DNA from: Fodinibacter sp963834965
Lineage (GTDB): Bacteria > Actinomycetota > Actinomycetes > Actinomycetales > Dermatophilaceae
Direction: 5' to 3'
Assembly: GCA_963834965.1 (NCBI GenBank)
Contig: CAWIEI010000006.1
Location: forward strand, 124,001 to 188,000
DNA length: 64,000 nucleotides
Position numbers and translations under genes: made by a program. This document shows positions 37,195-46,015 of this stretch, piece by piece. The notes beneath the pieces were generated by a model that saw only the letters and a program-made list of their open reading frames with translations, was not told the DNA's origin and ran no database searches. The number at the start of each line of letters is the position of its first letter. The first letter of the stretch is position 1.

Positions 37195-37878
37195 TCAGCC
37201 GCCCAGCAGCCAGGTCAGGATCTGGTCAGCCCACCCGATGGCCACCCACGCCCCCAGGCACATCGCCGGGCCGTAGGCGATCGAGCTGCGCAGGCCCACC
37301 CGCCGCAGGGCGAGCAGCGCCACGGCGGCCAGGCCACCGACCAGGATGCCGGCCAGCAGCCCCACCAGGACCGACCCGGCACCGAGCCAACCGAGCAGCC
37401 CCCCGATGACCGGCGCGAGCCGCACGTCGCCCCCGCCGACGCCACCGCCGGGCAGCACGGCGAGCAGCAGGTAGACCGCCCCCATCACCAGCGCCCCGAC
37501 CAGGGCCCCCAGCCAGCGCCGGTCGAGGGTCGCGAGCGAGGCCACCGCGAGCAGCGCCACCAGCCACGCACCGGTCGGCACGACCAGGCCCACCGGCAGG
37601 CGGTGCACGTCGAGGTCGATCCAGGTCAGGCCCACGGTCAGCCAGGCGAACAGCAGGTAGGTCGGCAGCGCGGCCCAGCCACCCAGGTCGCCGACCGACC
37701 ACGCCGCCAGCCCGGCGAGGGCCGCCGTGGCGAGCCCGGGCCACCAGTTGCGGCCCGGCGCGTGGTCGGCCTCGTCCTCGTCGATGCGGTAGCCACCGGT
37801 CGCGAGCGCGCGCCCGGTGAGGTGACCCACCACCCCCAGAACCGCTGCCGCGGCCACGACCACCCAGAGGGGTGTCAC
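37195..37878 (-). CDS. Type IV prepilin peptidase (A24), catalytic domain only
   Basis: A24 peptidases cut the leader from type IV pilin-like proteins at the membrane. This 227-residue protein is mostly hydrophobic, with about seven membrane segments. It shows both catalytic aspartates, in TWIDLDVHRLP and GGGDVRLAP. It lacks the N-terminal cysteine-rich methyltransferase domain of full PilD. No pilin or Tad gene lies in the window. Its presence between aroE and aroC is a recurrent actinobacterial arrangement. The GTG start overlaps the aroE stop by four bases. Confidence 0.9.
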   Translation of the reverse strand: MTPLWVVVAAAAVLGVVGHLTGRALATGGYRIDEDEADHAPGRNWWPGLATAALAGLAAWSVGDLGGWAALPTYLLFAWLTVGLTWIDLDVHRLPVGLVVPTGAWLVALLAVASLATLDRRWLGALVGALVMGAVYLLLAVLPGGGVGGGDVRLAPVIGGLLGWLGAGSVLVGLLAGILVGGLAAVALLALRRVGLRSSIAYGPAMCLGAWVAIGWADQILTWLLGG

Positions 37879-38696
37879 TCCTGCCCCAGTGCCGCGCGCC
37901 CCGCGGCCGCCATCGCCTCGATCGGGGCGTCGTGACCGGTGAACAGCCGGAACTGCTCCGCCGCCTGGTGCACGAGCATGTCGAGGCCGCTGACCACCGT
38001 CATACCGGCCTCGGCCGCGGCGCGCGCCAGGGGTGTCGGCCAGCCGGCGTAGACCACGTCGAGCAGGATGCCGGCGTGCGCCGCCGGCACGGTGGCCGCT
38101 GCCACCTCACCCGCCGACCCCGGCAGGGTCGACACCACCACGTCGTCGCGGGTGCTCACCCAAGGCCCCAGTGCCGCCACGGACCCGTTGCGGATGCCGG
38201 CACCCAGGTCGAGCGCCCAGGCCAGCAGGTCGGCGGCCCGGCCGGTGTCACGCGCCCGCACCGTCAGCGTGGTGACGCCCAGCTCGGCCAGGGCCAGCAC
38301 CGCCGAGCGGGCCGTCGCGCCCGCACCGAGCACCAGGGCGCGCGACGGCGCCCCAGGCAGGTGTGGAGCGAGCGCGCGAACGAGCCCGACGACGTCGGTG
38401 TTGGTGGCGTCCCACCCGCCGTCGCCGCGGCGCACCAGGGTGTTGGCGGCGCCCGCCCGGCGCGCCACGGCATCCACCGTCGTGGCGACCTCGACCGCGA
38501 CCTCCTTCAGCGGCATGGTGAGCGACAGCCCCCGCCACTGCGAGCCCAACCCGCCGACGAACGCCGCGAGCCCGTCGGCGCCGACCTCGTGGGCGTCGTA
38601 CTCCCAGCCCGACAGCCCGGCTGCGCGGTAGCCGGCCCGGTGCAGTGCCGGTGAGAGGGAGTGGGTGATGGGCGAGCCGAGGACAGCCGCCCTCAC
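37875..38696 (-). CDS. aroE: Shikimate dehydrogenase
   Basis: AroE reduces 3-dehydroshikimate with NADPH. The 273-residue protein has the substrate site GSPITHSLSPALH, the catalytic lysine in LTMPLKEVAVE, NTDVVGLVRAL, and the nucleotide loop VLGAGATARSAVLAL. The GTG overlaps the mltG stop by four bases. AroD/AroQ and AroA, which would complete the pathway, are not in the window. Confidence 0.95.
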   Translation of the reverse strand: MRAAVLGSPITHSLSPALHRAGYRAAGLSGWEYDAHEVGADGLAAFVGGLGSQWRGLSLTMPLKEVAVEVATTVDAVARRAGAANTLVRRGDGGWDATNTDVVGLVRALAPHLPGAPSRALVLGAGATARSAVLALAELGVTTLTVRARDTGRAADLLAWALDLGAGIRNGSVAALGPWVSTRDDVVVSTLPGSAGEVAAATVPAAHAGILLDVVYAGWPTPLARAAAEAGMTVVSGLDMLVHQAAEQFRLFTGHDAPIEAMAAAGRAALGQE

Positions 38697-39865
38697 TGAC
38701 CACAGTCCTTCGGCTTGGCCTTGCAGTACGCGTTCAGCTCGGCCACGTTGGCGTTGTGCTCGGCCAGCGTGGTGCCGTACTTGGTCTCGCCGGTGATCGG
38801 GTTGACCGCGACGAAGAAGAACCACGGTCCGTCGGCCGGGTTGGCGGCCGCGTCGATCGAGGCCTTGCCGGGGTTGCTGATCGGGCCAGGCGGCAGGCCG
38901 GGGTGGATGCGGGTGTTGTAGGGGTTGCGCGCGTCGCTGAGCTCGGCCTTGGTCGGGAACAGCGACCGGCGCTGCGCGCCGTAGGACACCGCGGCGTCGG
39001 ACTGGATCAACCCGTAGGCCGGGGGCCCGGTGGTCTCGATGCGGTTCAGGAAGACCCGGGCGATCTTGGGCCGGTCGACGTCGAGCTTGGCCTCGGCCTC
39101 GACCAGCGAGGCCAGGGTGAGCACCTTCTCCCGGTCCTTGGGCTCGACGCCGGCGTCGTCGAGCACCTTGACGGTCTGCGCGACCATCTTCTTGAGCTGC
39201 TCGGTCGCGGTCGAGGTCTTGGAGAACTCGTAGCTCGAGGGGAACAGCCAGCCCTCGACCTTGCCCTTGGCCTCCGTCGGCAGCCCGATCGCCTTGGTGT
39301 CCTTGGCCGCCTTGACGTACTCCTTGACCGGGATGCCGGTCTGCTTCGACAGCAGCGCGTAGGTCTCGCTCGCCCACAGGCCCTCGCGCACGGTGGTGCG
39401 GTTGATGCTGCGGTTGCCGGGGTCGGCCAGCAGGTCGAACGCCGCCTGCGCCGGCATCCCCTTCTGCAGCACGTAGGTGCCCGGCTGGATGGCGGCGGCG
39501 CGCTTCGGGTCGCTCGTCGCGACCTCGAGGTAGGCGCTGCGCGACTTGACCACGCCCGCGTCGCGCAGGGTGGTCGCGATGTCCTCACCGGTCTGGCCCG
39601 GCTCGACCACGACGTCGACGTCGCCCTGGCCCGGGCCGGCGAAGTCGGCCACCTCGGCCTTGGTGAACAGGCCGGTCACCATCGGTGAGAGCACGCTGTA
39701 GGCGGCGTAGGCGGCACCCCCCACGAGCACGACCGCGAGCAGGAGGACGAACCAGCGGCGGCCGCCCTTGCGCGGCTTGCGGTGCCGGTGGGTGTCTCCG
39801 CGGCGGCGGGGCGTGGGCGGCGGCTCCCCGAAGAGCGTCTCGGTGACGTCGTGGTGCTGGGTCAC
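38693..39865 (-). CDS. mltG: Endolytic peptidoglycan transglycosylase MltG
   Basis: MltG cuts nascent glycan strands and sets their length. The 390-residue protein has a basic cytosolic tail (PRRRGDTHRHRKPRKGGRR), one membrane helix at about 38-60, a LysM-like region and the YceG domain. The catalytic glutamate sits in TLASLVEAEAKL, and the family motif NPYNTRIHPGLPPGPISNPG is present. The GTG start overlaps the ruvX stop by four bases. The order alaS-ruvX-mltG-aroE is conserved in actinobacteria. Confidence 0.95.
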   Translation of the reverse strand: MTQHHDVTETLFGEPPPTPRRRGDTHRHRKPRKGGRRWFVLLLAVVLVGGAAYAAYSVLSPMVTGLFTKAEVADFAGPGQGDVDVVVEPGQTGEDIATTLRDAGVVKSRSAYLEVATSDPKRAAAIQPGTYVLQKGMPAQAAFDLLADPGNRSINRTTVREGLWASETYALLSKQTGIPVKEYVKAAKDTKAIGLPTEAKGKVEGWLFPSSYEFSKTSTATEQLKKMVAQTVKVLDDAGVEPKDREKVLTLASLVEAEAKLDVDRPKIARVFLNRIETTGPPAYGLIQSDAAVSYGAQRRSLFPTKAELSDARNPYNTRIHPGLPPGPISNPGKASIDAAANPADGPWFFFVAVNPITGETKYGTTLAEHNANVAELNAYCKAKPKDCGQ

Positions 39866-40386
39866 GGCCTGGTGTCCTTCGTCCGCGGCTTGCGCCGTCC
39901 TCGTCCGACCTGCTCCCCGGGAGGGGATCCGGTGCTGCGCTCCGTGTCGAGGGCTGTCTGCAGGATGAGCACGGCGGCAGCCTGGTCGACCACGGCGCGC
40001 TGCCGCCTGCCGGCGACCCCGCTCTCACGGAGCGTGCGGTGCGCATCGACACTGGTGAGTCGCTCGTCGACGAGACGGACCCAGACCGGCGCGATGCGCG
40101 CCGCCACCACGGCAGCATACTGTCGCGCCCTGGCCGCAGCGGGGCCTTCGTCCCCAGAGAGCGAACGGGGCAGCCCCACCACCACGCCGACCGCCGCGTG
40201 CTCGACCACGAGGTCGGCGATCGCCTCGACGTCCGAGTCGCCCGGGGCCGGGTCGCCCTCCGCGGTGCGGGGAACGGTCGCCACCGGCGTCGCGAGGATG
40301 CCGTCGGGGTCGCTCACGGCGACCCCGACGCGCACCGAGCCCACGTCGACGCCGAGGCGGGCACCACGCTCGCGGCGGTCCGGCAT
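39862..40386 (-). CDS. ruvX: Putative Holliday junction resolvase RuvX/YqgF
   Basis: The 174-residue protein has an RNase H-like fold starting LGVDVGSVRVGVAVSDP. VGLPRSLSGDEG and DERLTSVDAHRTL follow, and a late Asp in VVDQAAAVLILQ completes the acidic site. YqgF proteins act in 16S rRNA 5' processing and perhaps in Holliday junction resolution; the second role is less certain. ATG 40386 overlaps the alaS stop by one base. The C-terminal tail is basic. Confidence 0.93.
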   Translation of the reverse strand: MPDRRERGARLGVDVGSVRVGVAVSDPDGILATPVATVPRTAEGDPAPGDSDVEAIADLVVEHAAVGVVVGLPRSLSGDEGPAAARARQYAAVVAARIAPVWVRLVDERLTSVDAHRTLRESGVAGRRQRAVVDQAAAVLILQTALDTERSTGSPPGEQVGRGRRKPRTKDTRP

Positions 40387-43076
40387 CAGCCGGCGAGCTC
40401 CCCGACGCGCCACTCGACGGCCGCGAGGGCCTCCCCCACCTTCGAGGCGTCCTGGCCGCCACCCTGCGCGATGTCGTCCTTGCCGCCACCGCCACCACCG
40501 AGGGCCGTGGCGGCCACCCGCACCAGCTCACCGGCCCGGATGCCGCGTGCCCGCGCCGGCTCGTTGGTGGCCACCACGACGACCGGCCGGCCCTTGGCCG
40601 CGCCGGTGATGGCGACCACGCTGGGCCGTTCGGTGCCCAGCCGGCCGCGCAGGTCGAGCACCATGGTGCGCACGTCGTCGGCACCGGCCTCGCCCGCGTC
40701 GTGCCCGAGGTAGGTCACGCCGTTGACGTCGCGGGCCTGCTCGGTGAGGTTGCCGGCGGCCGCCTGCACCCGCTCACGGCGGGCGCGCTCGAGCTCGCGC
40801 TCGGCATCCTTGAGCCGGGTGACCATCGCGCCGATGCGCTCGGTGAGCTCGTCGGGCCGCGCCCCGACCAGGCCGGTCAGCTCGGCCACGATCGCCCGCT
40901 CCTTCGCCAGGTGGCGCAGCGCCTCCATGCCCACGAATGCCTCGACGCGGCGCACGCCCGAGCCCACGGACGACTCACCCGTCACGGTGAGGGCACCGAT
41001 CTGGCTGGAGTGCTGCACGTGGGTGCCACCACACAGCTCGCGGCTCCACGGGCCGCCGATCTCGACGACCCGCACGTCCTCGCCGTAGGTCTCGCCGAAG
41101 AGCGCGAGCGCCCCGATCTCGCGGGCCCGTGGCAGCGGCATGTAGGTGGCCGATACCGGCAGGTCCGAACGCACCGCGAGGTTGGCGACCTCCTCGATCT
41201 CGCTGCGGGTGGCCGGCGACAGGGCCGAGCCCCACGCGAAGTCGAGCCGCAGGTAGCCGGGCTTGTTGTACGACCCGGACTGCAGGGCCGAGGGGCCGAG
41301 CACCTCGCGCAGGGCCGCGTGCACGACGTGCGTGCCGGAGTGCGCCTGGCAGGCCGAGATGCGCCACTCGGGGTCGACCTCGGCGAGCACCGGTGCCCCG
41401 GTGCGCAGCGGCCCGGTGAACACCTCGACGGTGTGCGCGATCAGCCCCTTGACCGGGCGCTGCACGTCGACGACCTTCAGGTGCACACCGTCGGCCGTGA
41501 TGACGCCCTCGTCGGCGATCTGCCCACCGGACTCCGCGTAGAACGGCGTGCGGTCGAGCACGACCTGGCCGCGCTGGCCCGGCTCGATCTCGGCGACGGT
41601 CGCGCCGTCGACCACCAGCCCCACGACCTTCGCCTCGCTGGTGAGCTCGGAGTAGGCCCGGAAGTCGGTCTCGCCGAGCGCGCGCAGGTCGCGCCACACC
41701 TCGGTGTGCGCGTGGCCGCTCTTCTTCGACTTCGCATCGGCCTTGGCCCGCTGGCGCTGCTCGGTCATCAGGCGGGTGAAGCCCTCGCGGTCGACCTGCA
41801 GCCCCTGCTCCTGCGCCATCTCCAGGGTGAGGTCGATCGGGAAGCCATAGGTGTCGTGCAGCTGGAAGGCCTGGTCGCCAGCGAGCGTGCTGCCACCGGC
41901 CTCCTTGGTGCGCGCCACGGCGGTGTCGAGGATGGTGGTGCCCGACGCCAGGGTGCGCCGGAACGCCTCCTCCTCGGCGTACGCGATCTGGCTGATCCGG
42001 CCGAAACCGCTCTCCAGCTCGGGGTAGGACTGCTTCATCCGCTCCAGCGACACCGGCAGCAGCTCGGGCAGGCACGGGTCCTCGTAGCCGAGCAGGCGCA
42101 TCGAGCGCACCGCGCGGCGCAGCATCCGGCGCAGCACGTAGCCGCGGCCCTCGTTGCCGGGGGTGACGCCGTCGCCGATGAGCATCAGCGAGGAGCGCAC
42201 GTGGTCGGCGACGACGCGCAGCCGCACGTCGTCCGGGTGCGACTCGCTGACCATGTGGCCGGAGTTGAGCCCGTAGCGCTTGCCGGTGAGCTCGGCCGCC
42301 CGCTCCAGTACGGGGTAGACCTCGTCGATCTCGTACAGGTTGTCGACGCCCTGCAGCAGCGTCGCCATCCGCTCCAGACCCATGCCGGTGTCGATGTTGC
42401 GCTTGGGCAGCGGGCCGGAGACGTCGAAGTCGTCCTTGGCCCGCACGGCCGAGAGCTCCTCCTGCATGAACACCAGGTTCCAGAACTCCAGGTAGCGGTC
42501 CTCGTCGACGGCCGGGCCGCCCTCGCGCCCGTACTCCGGGCCGCGGTCGAGGTAGATCTCGCTCGCCGGGCCGCCCGGGCCGGGTACGCCCATGTGCCAG
42601 TAGTTGTCGAGCTTGCCGCGCCGGGTGATCCGCGCCTCCGGCACGCCGATGCCGTCGCGCCAGATCGCGAACGCCTCGTCGTCGTCCTCGTAGACGGTCG
42701 GCCAGATCAGGTCTCCGTCGAGGCCGTAGCCGCCCGCGTCCTGCGAGGTGGTGATGAGATCCCAGGCGAGGGTGATGGCCCCCTCCTTGAAGTAGTCGCC
42801 GAACGCGAAGTTGCCGTTCATCTGGAAGAACGTGCCGTGCCGCGAGGTCTTGCCGACCTCCTCGATGTCACCGGTGCGCACGCACTTCTGCACGCTGGTG
42901 GCCCGGATCCACGGCGGGGTCTCCTGGCCCAGGAAGTAGGGCTTGAAGGGCACCATGCCGGCGTTCACGAACAGCAGGTTCGGGTCGTCGTGGATCAGCG
43001 GCGCGGAGGGCACGACGGTGTGGCCGTTCTTCTCGAAGAACGCCAGCCAGCGACGCCGGATCTCAGCGGTTTCCAT
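40386..43076 (-). CDS. alaS: Alanyl-tRNA synthetase
   Basis: AlaS charges tRNA-Ala. The 896-residue protein has the class-II aminoacylation core (residues about 1-400; NAGMVPFKPYFLG, TSRHGTFFQMNGNFAFGDYF). The editing domain has zinc ligands in SGTHVVHAALREVLG and CGGTHVQHSS, and the C-Ala domain ends the protein (GGGGGKDDIAQGGGQD). It is the first gene of the alaS-ruvX-mltG-aro operon. No T-box is visible in the 127-bp leader gap. Confidence 0.97.
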   Translation of the reverse strand: METAEIRRRWLAFFEKNGHTVVPSAPLIHDDPNLLFVNAGMVPFKPYFLGQETPPWIRATSVQKCVRTGDIEEVGKTSRHGTFFQMNGNFAFGDYFKEGAITLAWDLITTSQDAGGYGLDGDLIWPTVYEDDDEAFAIWRDGIGVPEARITRRGKLDNYWHMGVPGPGGPASEIYLDRGPEYGREGGPAVDEDRYLEFWNLVFMQEELSAVRAKDDFDVSGPLPKRNIDTGMGLERMATLLQGVDNLYEIDEVYPVLERAAELTGKRYGLNSGHMVSESHPDDVRLRVVADHVRSSLMLIGDGVTPGNEGRGYVLRRMLRRAVRSMRLLGYEDPCLPELLPVSLERMKQSYPELESGFGRISQIAYAEEEAFRRTLASGTTILDTAVARTKEAGGSTLAGDQAFQLHDTYGFPIDLTLEMAQEQGLQVDREGFTRLMTEQRQRAKADAKSKKSGHAHTEVWRDLRALGETDFRAYSELTSEAKVVGLVVDGATVAEIEPGQRGQVVLDRTPFYAESGGQIADEGVITADGVHLKVVDVQRPVKGLIAHTVEVFTGPLRTGAPVLAEVDPEWRISACQAHSGTHVVHAALREVLGPSALQSGSYNKPGYLRLDFAWGSALSPATRSEIEEVANLAVRSDLPVSATYMPLPRAREIGALALFGETYGEDVRVVEIGGPWSRELCGGTHVQHSSQIGALTVTGESSVGSGVRRVEAFVGMEALRHLAKERAIVAELTGLVGARPDELTERIGAMVTRLKDAERELERARRERVQAAAGNLTEQARDVNGVTYLGHDAGEAGADDVRTMVLDLRGRLGTERPSVVAITGAAKGRPVVVVATNEPARARGIRAGELVRVAATALGGGGGGKDDIAQGGGQDASKVGEALAAVEWRVGELAG

Positions 43077-43203
43077 GGGGAATCAGTCCTCGGGTCTTTC
43101 GTCTGCCACCGGGCACGGGCACGCGACATCGTATGCCGGTCCGTTCCCGGGGTCGGTCGGGGTCAGGCGTAGGGGGTCTGAGTCGGTGGGGGCGCCGTCG
43201 CCC

Positions 43204-43563
43204 CTACGGAGCTCGCTCGCCGGTGGGGTCGAGCAGCAGCGCCCGGGCCTCCTCGGGCGTCAGGGAGCGACCCGGGTCGTCGGCGCCCAGCGCGGATGCC
43301 GGGCTCGCGGCGGCGCGCTCGCGGCTGCGGTCCCAGCCGGCATCCACCTCGAGGTCGGGGGTCTGCGACCACGCGGCGTGCCGCGGGGCGCGGCTGACCG
43401 CGTCGGTCTCGACGGCCACCTCGACGGCCTCGCGCAGCTCGGCCTCGCGGCGGGCGGACGCCTCACGGTAGGTCGCCACGAAGCGCTGGGTGACCGGCAG
43501 CTTCCACAGGCCGTAGCCCACCCCGACCGCGACCGCCGCCAGCAGCACGGTGCGGCCCCTCAT
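43204..43563 (-). CDS. Small single-helix membrane protein upstream of alaS
   Basis: The protein is 119 residues with one hydrophobic N-terminal segment (VLLAAVAVGVGYGLWKLP), then a charged Arg/Glu-rich helix and a Pro/Asp-rich tail. It overlaps the DUF948 gene by four bases (ATGA). Actinobacteria commonly carry a short membrane protein in this position between the DUF948 gene and alaS; the function is unknown. The pairing suggests the two proteins act together at the membrane. Confidence 0.8.
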   Translation of the reverse strand: MRGRTVLLAAVAVGVGYGLWKLPVTQRFVATYREASARREAELREAVEVAVETDAVSRAPRHAAWSQTPDLEVDAGWDRSRERAAASPASALGADDPGRSLTPEEARALLLDPTGERAP

Positions 43564-43928
43564 GACTCGTCCTTGCGGCTGAGGCCGCGCACCGCGGTGC
43601 GCACGCCGTAGCTGAACGCCGCCACCTTGATCAGCGGGGTGCCGATGGTCGCGGCGGTGAGCGAGGTGAGGGCCGACGCGTTGGTCGTCATCGTGGTGAC
43701 CGAGCTGGTGATCGAGTCGACCCGGGTCAGCTGGTCGTTGGTGAGGCTGACGGTGTCGGTGAGGCCCTTGAGGGTCGGCTGCACGTTGTCGCTGGTCGTG
43801 CGCAGGCTCACGGTGGTCTCGTCGAGGATCTGGCCGGCCTTGCCGAGCAGCCCGCCGACCCGCACCACGAGGTACAGGAACGCGAGCGCGGCGATGAGTG
43901 CAGCGATCCCTCCGAGCGTCACCGTCAT
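43560..43928 (-). CDS. DUF948-family membrane protein
   Basis: From ATG 43928 the product is 122 residues: one membrane helix (GGIAALIAALAFLYLVVRVG), a Thr/Ser/Asn-rich helical stretch typical of DUF948 (TVSLRTTSDNVQPTLKGL), and a conserved ending (VKVAAFSYGVRTAV). The longer frame from 44033 adds Arg/Pro residues with no family likeness. The role is unknown. rpsD, often found between rarA and this gene in other actinobacteria, is absent; only 68 bp separate the two. Confidence 0.87.
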   Translation of the reverse strand: MTVTLGGIAALIAALAFLYLVVRVGGLLGKAGQILDETTVSLRTTSDNVQPTLKGLTDTVSLTNDQLTRVDSITSSVTTMTTNASALTSLTAATIGTPLIKVAAFSYGVRTAVRGLSRKDES

Positions 43929-43996
43929 GCGGGCGAGCCTAGCGTCCGGGCGGCGGCCGATCGCGCGGGTTACCGCCTCAGCCCCGCCCGGTCGGT

Positions 43997-45388
43997 TCAG
44001 CCCCGACCCAGGCGGCCCTTGAGCCAGGTCCACCGCTCCTGCAGGCGCGCCTCGAAGCCGCGGTCGGTGGGGCGGTAGTAGTCGGTGCTCCCGGCCAGGT
44101 CGTCGGGCAGGTACTGCTGGGCGGCGACGGCATCCGGCTCGTCGTGGGCGTAGACGTAACCCTTTCCGTGCCCGAGCCGGGCGGCGCCCGCGTAGCCGCT
44201 GCCGCGCAGGTGAGCGGGCACCGGGCCGCCCTTGCCGGCCCGCACGTCGGCGATGGCCTCGTTGATGCCGGTGTAGGCGGCGTTCGACTTGGGCGCGAGC
44301 GCGTTGTGCACGACGGCCTGGGCCAGGATGATCCGCGCCTCGGGCATGCCGATCTGGGCGACGGCGTGCATCGCGGCGACGGCGGTCTGCAGGGCGGTGG
44401 GGTCGGCCAGGCCGACGTCCTCGGAGGCGGCGATCACCACCCGGCGGGCGATGAACCGCGGGTCCTCCCCGGCCTCCAGCATCCGGGCGAGGTAGTGCAG
44501 GGCGGCGTCGACGTCGGAGCCGCGCATCGACTTGATGAGCGCCGAGGCGACGTCGTAGTGCTGGTCGCCGGTGCGGTCGTAGCGCACGGCCGCCTGCGCC
44601 ACGGCCTGCTCGCTCTGGGCGAGGGTGATCGGCACGGCATCCGGCCGGTCGGCGCCGGGGGCGACGGCGTCGTCGGCCACCCCGGCCGCCGCCTCGAGGA
44701 AGGTGAGCGCTCGGCGGGCGTCGCCGCCCGCGAGGCGCACGAGGTGGTCGCGCGCGTCGTCGTCGAGGGCGTAGGCGCCGTCGAGGCCGCGCGGGTCGGT
44801 GATCGCGGCGGTGATGACATCGGCCACGTCGTCGTCGGTGAGCGGCTGGAGGGTGATCAGCATCGAGCGGCTGAGCAGGGGTGCGATGACGGAGAACGAC
44901 GGGTTCTCGGTGGTGGCGGCGACGAGCACCACCTGGCGGTTCTCGACGCCGGGCAGCAGGGCGTCCTGCTGGGCCTTGGTGAACCGGTGGATCTCGTCGA
45001 GGAAGAGCACCGTCTGCCGGCCGTACAGGTCACGCGCCCGGTTGGCGTGCTCCATGACCGCCCGCACGTCCTTGACCCCGGCCGTCACCGCCGACAGCTC
45101 CACGAACTCGCGGTCGGCGGCGGTGGCCACGAGGTGGGCCAGGGTGGTCTTGCCGGTGCCGGGAGGCCCCCAGAGGATGGCGGAGATCGGGCCGGCCGCT
45201 CCCCCGCTGCCCTCGATCAGCCGGCGCAGCGGGCTGCCGGGGCGCAGCACGCCGCCCTGGCCGCGCACCTCGTCGATGCCGCGCGGCCGCATCCGCACCG
45301 CGAGCGGGGGCAGCGACGCCCCGCCGCCGCCCAGGCCGTCACCTGCCGAGGCGGCCGCGCCGAACAGGTCGGTGTCGTCGAGGCTCAC
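43997..45388 (-). CDS. rarA: Replication-associated recombination protein RarA (MgsA)
   Basis: RarA is a clamp-loader-like AAA+ ATPase that acts at stalled forks with SSB. The 463-residue protein has Walker A GPPGTGKTTLAHL, Walker B LFLDEIHRFTKAQQDALL, sensor TTENPSFSV and the C-terminal tetramerisation domain (VASALIKSMRGSDVDAALHY). GTG 45388 is preferred to the earlier in-frame ATG, since VSLDDTDLF matches the usual short N-terminus. It is probably transcribed alone or with the downstream DUF948 gene. Confidence 0.94.
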   Translation of the reverse strand: MSLDDTDLFGAAASAGDGLGGGGASLPPLAVRMRPRGIDEVRGQGGVLRPGSPLRRLIEGSGGAAGPISAILWGPPGTGKTTLAHLVATAADREFVELSAVTAGVKDVRAVMEHANRARDLYGRQTVLFLDEIHRFTKAQQDALLPGVENRQVVLVAATTENPSFSVIAPLLSRSMLITLQPLTDDDVADVITAAITDPRGLDGAYALDDDARDHLVRLAGGDARRALTFLEAAAGVADDAVAPGADRPDAVPITLAQSEQAVAQAAVRYDRTGDQHYDVASALIKSMRGSDVDAALHYLARMLEAGEDPRFIARRVVIAASEDVGLADPTALQTAVAAMHAVAQIGMPEARIILAQAVVHNALAPKSNAAYTGINEAIADVRAGKGGPVPAHLRGSGYAGAARLGHGKGYVYAHDEPDAVAAQQYLPDDLAGSTDYYRPTDRGFEARLQERWTWLKGRLGRG

Positions 45389-45453
45389 GCTGGCGAGGCT
45401 ATCCCGGGCCTGACGCCCCGGATGCCGCGTGGCCGCCTCACGGGTGCACCGCT

Positions 45454-45525
45454 GGACGGACAACCGGGCCGGCGTGGCCGCCCGTCACGGTCAGCGCAGC
45501 GCGCGTTCCCCCCGGTTGTCCGTCC
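45454..45525. repeat. Perfect 15-bp inverted repeat with 42-nt loop
   Basis: GGACGGACAACCGGG (45454-45468) and CCCGGTTGTCCGTCC (45511-45525) are exact reverse complements. A short outer GGTGC/GCACC pairing extends the structure. It sits in the 160-bp gap between the VOC gene and rarA, both on the minus strand. It could end the VOC transcript, bind a dimeric regulator near the rarA start, or be a small palindromic element. Confidence 0.75.
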
Positions 45526-45548
45526 GTAGGAGCACCTCCTGGCCGGTG

Positions 45549-45950
45549 TCAGTCGGCTGCCGGCGGGCCGAGCAGGTCCCATCGGTTGCCTGCCACGTCG
45601 AGGAAGACCGCTACCTGCCCATAGGCCTCCCGGCGCGGTTGACCCACGAACTCGACCCCCAGAGTGCGCATGCGGTGATACTGCTGCTCGAAGTCAGCGA
45701 CGCGGAGGAACAGCCCCACCCGACCGGCGAACTGGTCGCCGACCGCACGCTCCTGCCGTTCGCCGTCGGCCTGCGACAAGAGCAGCGCGGTGGCTGCACC
45801 TGGAGGCCGGACCACGACCCACCGCTTCGCACGTCCGTCGCCGGTGACCGACGGTGAGTCCTCGACGAGGTCGAACCCGAGGACGTGCACGAAGAACTCG
45901 ATGGCCCGGTCGTAGTCGTCGACGATCAGGGCAACCTGCGCGATCTCCAT
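45549..45950 (-). CDS. VOC (glyoxalase/bleomycin-resistance) family protein
   Basis: The 133-residue protein has the beta-alpha-beta-beta-beta pattern. It starts IAQVALIVDDYDRAIEFFVH, has RWVVVRPPGAATALLLSQA in the middle and ends VAVFLDVAGNRWDLLGP. The ending, with Gly-Asn-x-Trp-Asp-Leu-Leu, fits VOC proteins that bind a metal or a small hydrophobic ligand. The substrate is unknown. Confidence 0.87.
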   Translation of the reverse strand: MEIAQVALIVDDYDRAIEFFVHVLGFDLVEDSPSVTGDGRAKRWVVVRPPGAATALLLSQADGERQERAVGDQFAGRVGLFLRVADFEQQYHRMRTLGVEFVGQPRREAYGQVAVFLDVAGNRWDLLGPPAAD

Positions 45951-46015
45951 CCGGGGACCCTAGCCATCGAGCGGGCAGGGAAGGGGTGACGGTCGGCCGC
46001 TGCGGACCGCGGAGC

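Noticed and set aside
40701..43172. 823-codon plus-strand frame opposite alaS
   Set aside because: Antisense shadow of alaS with no recognisable domain.
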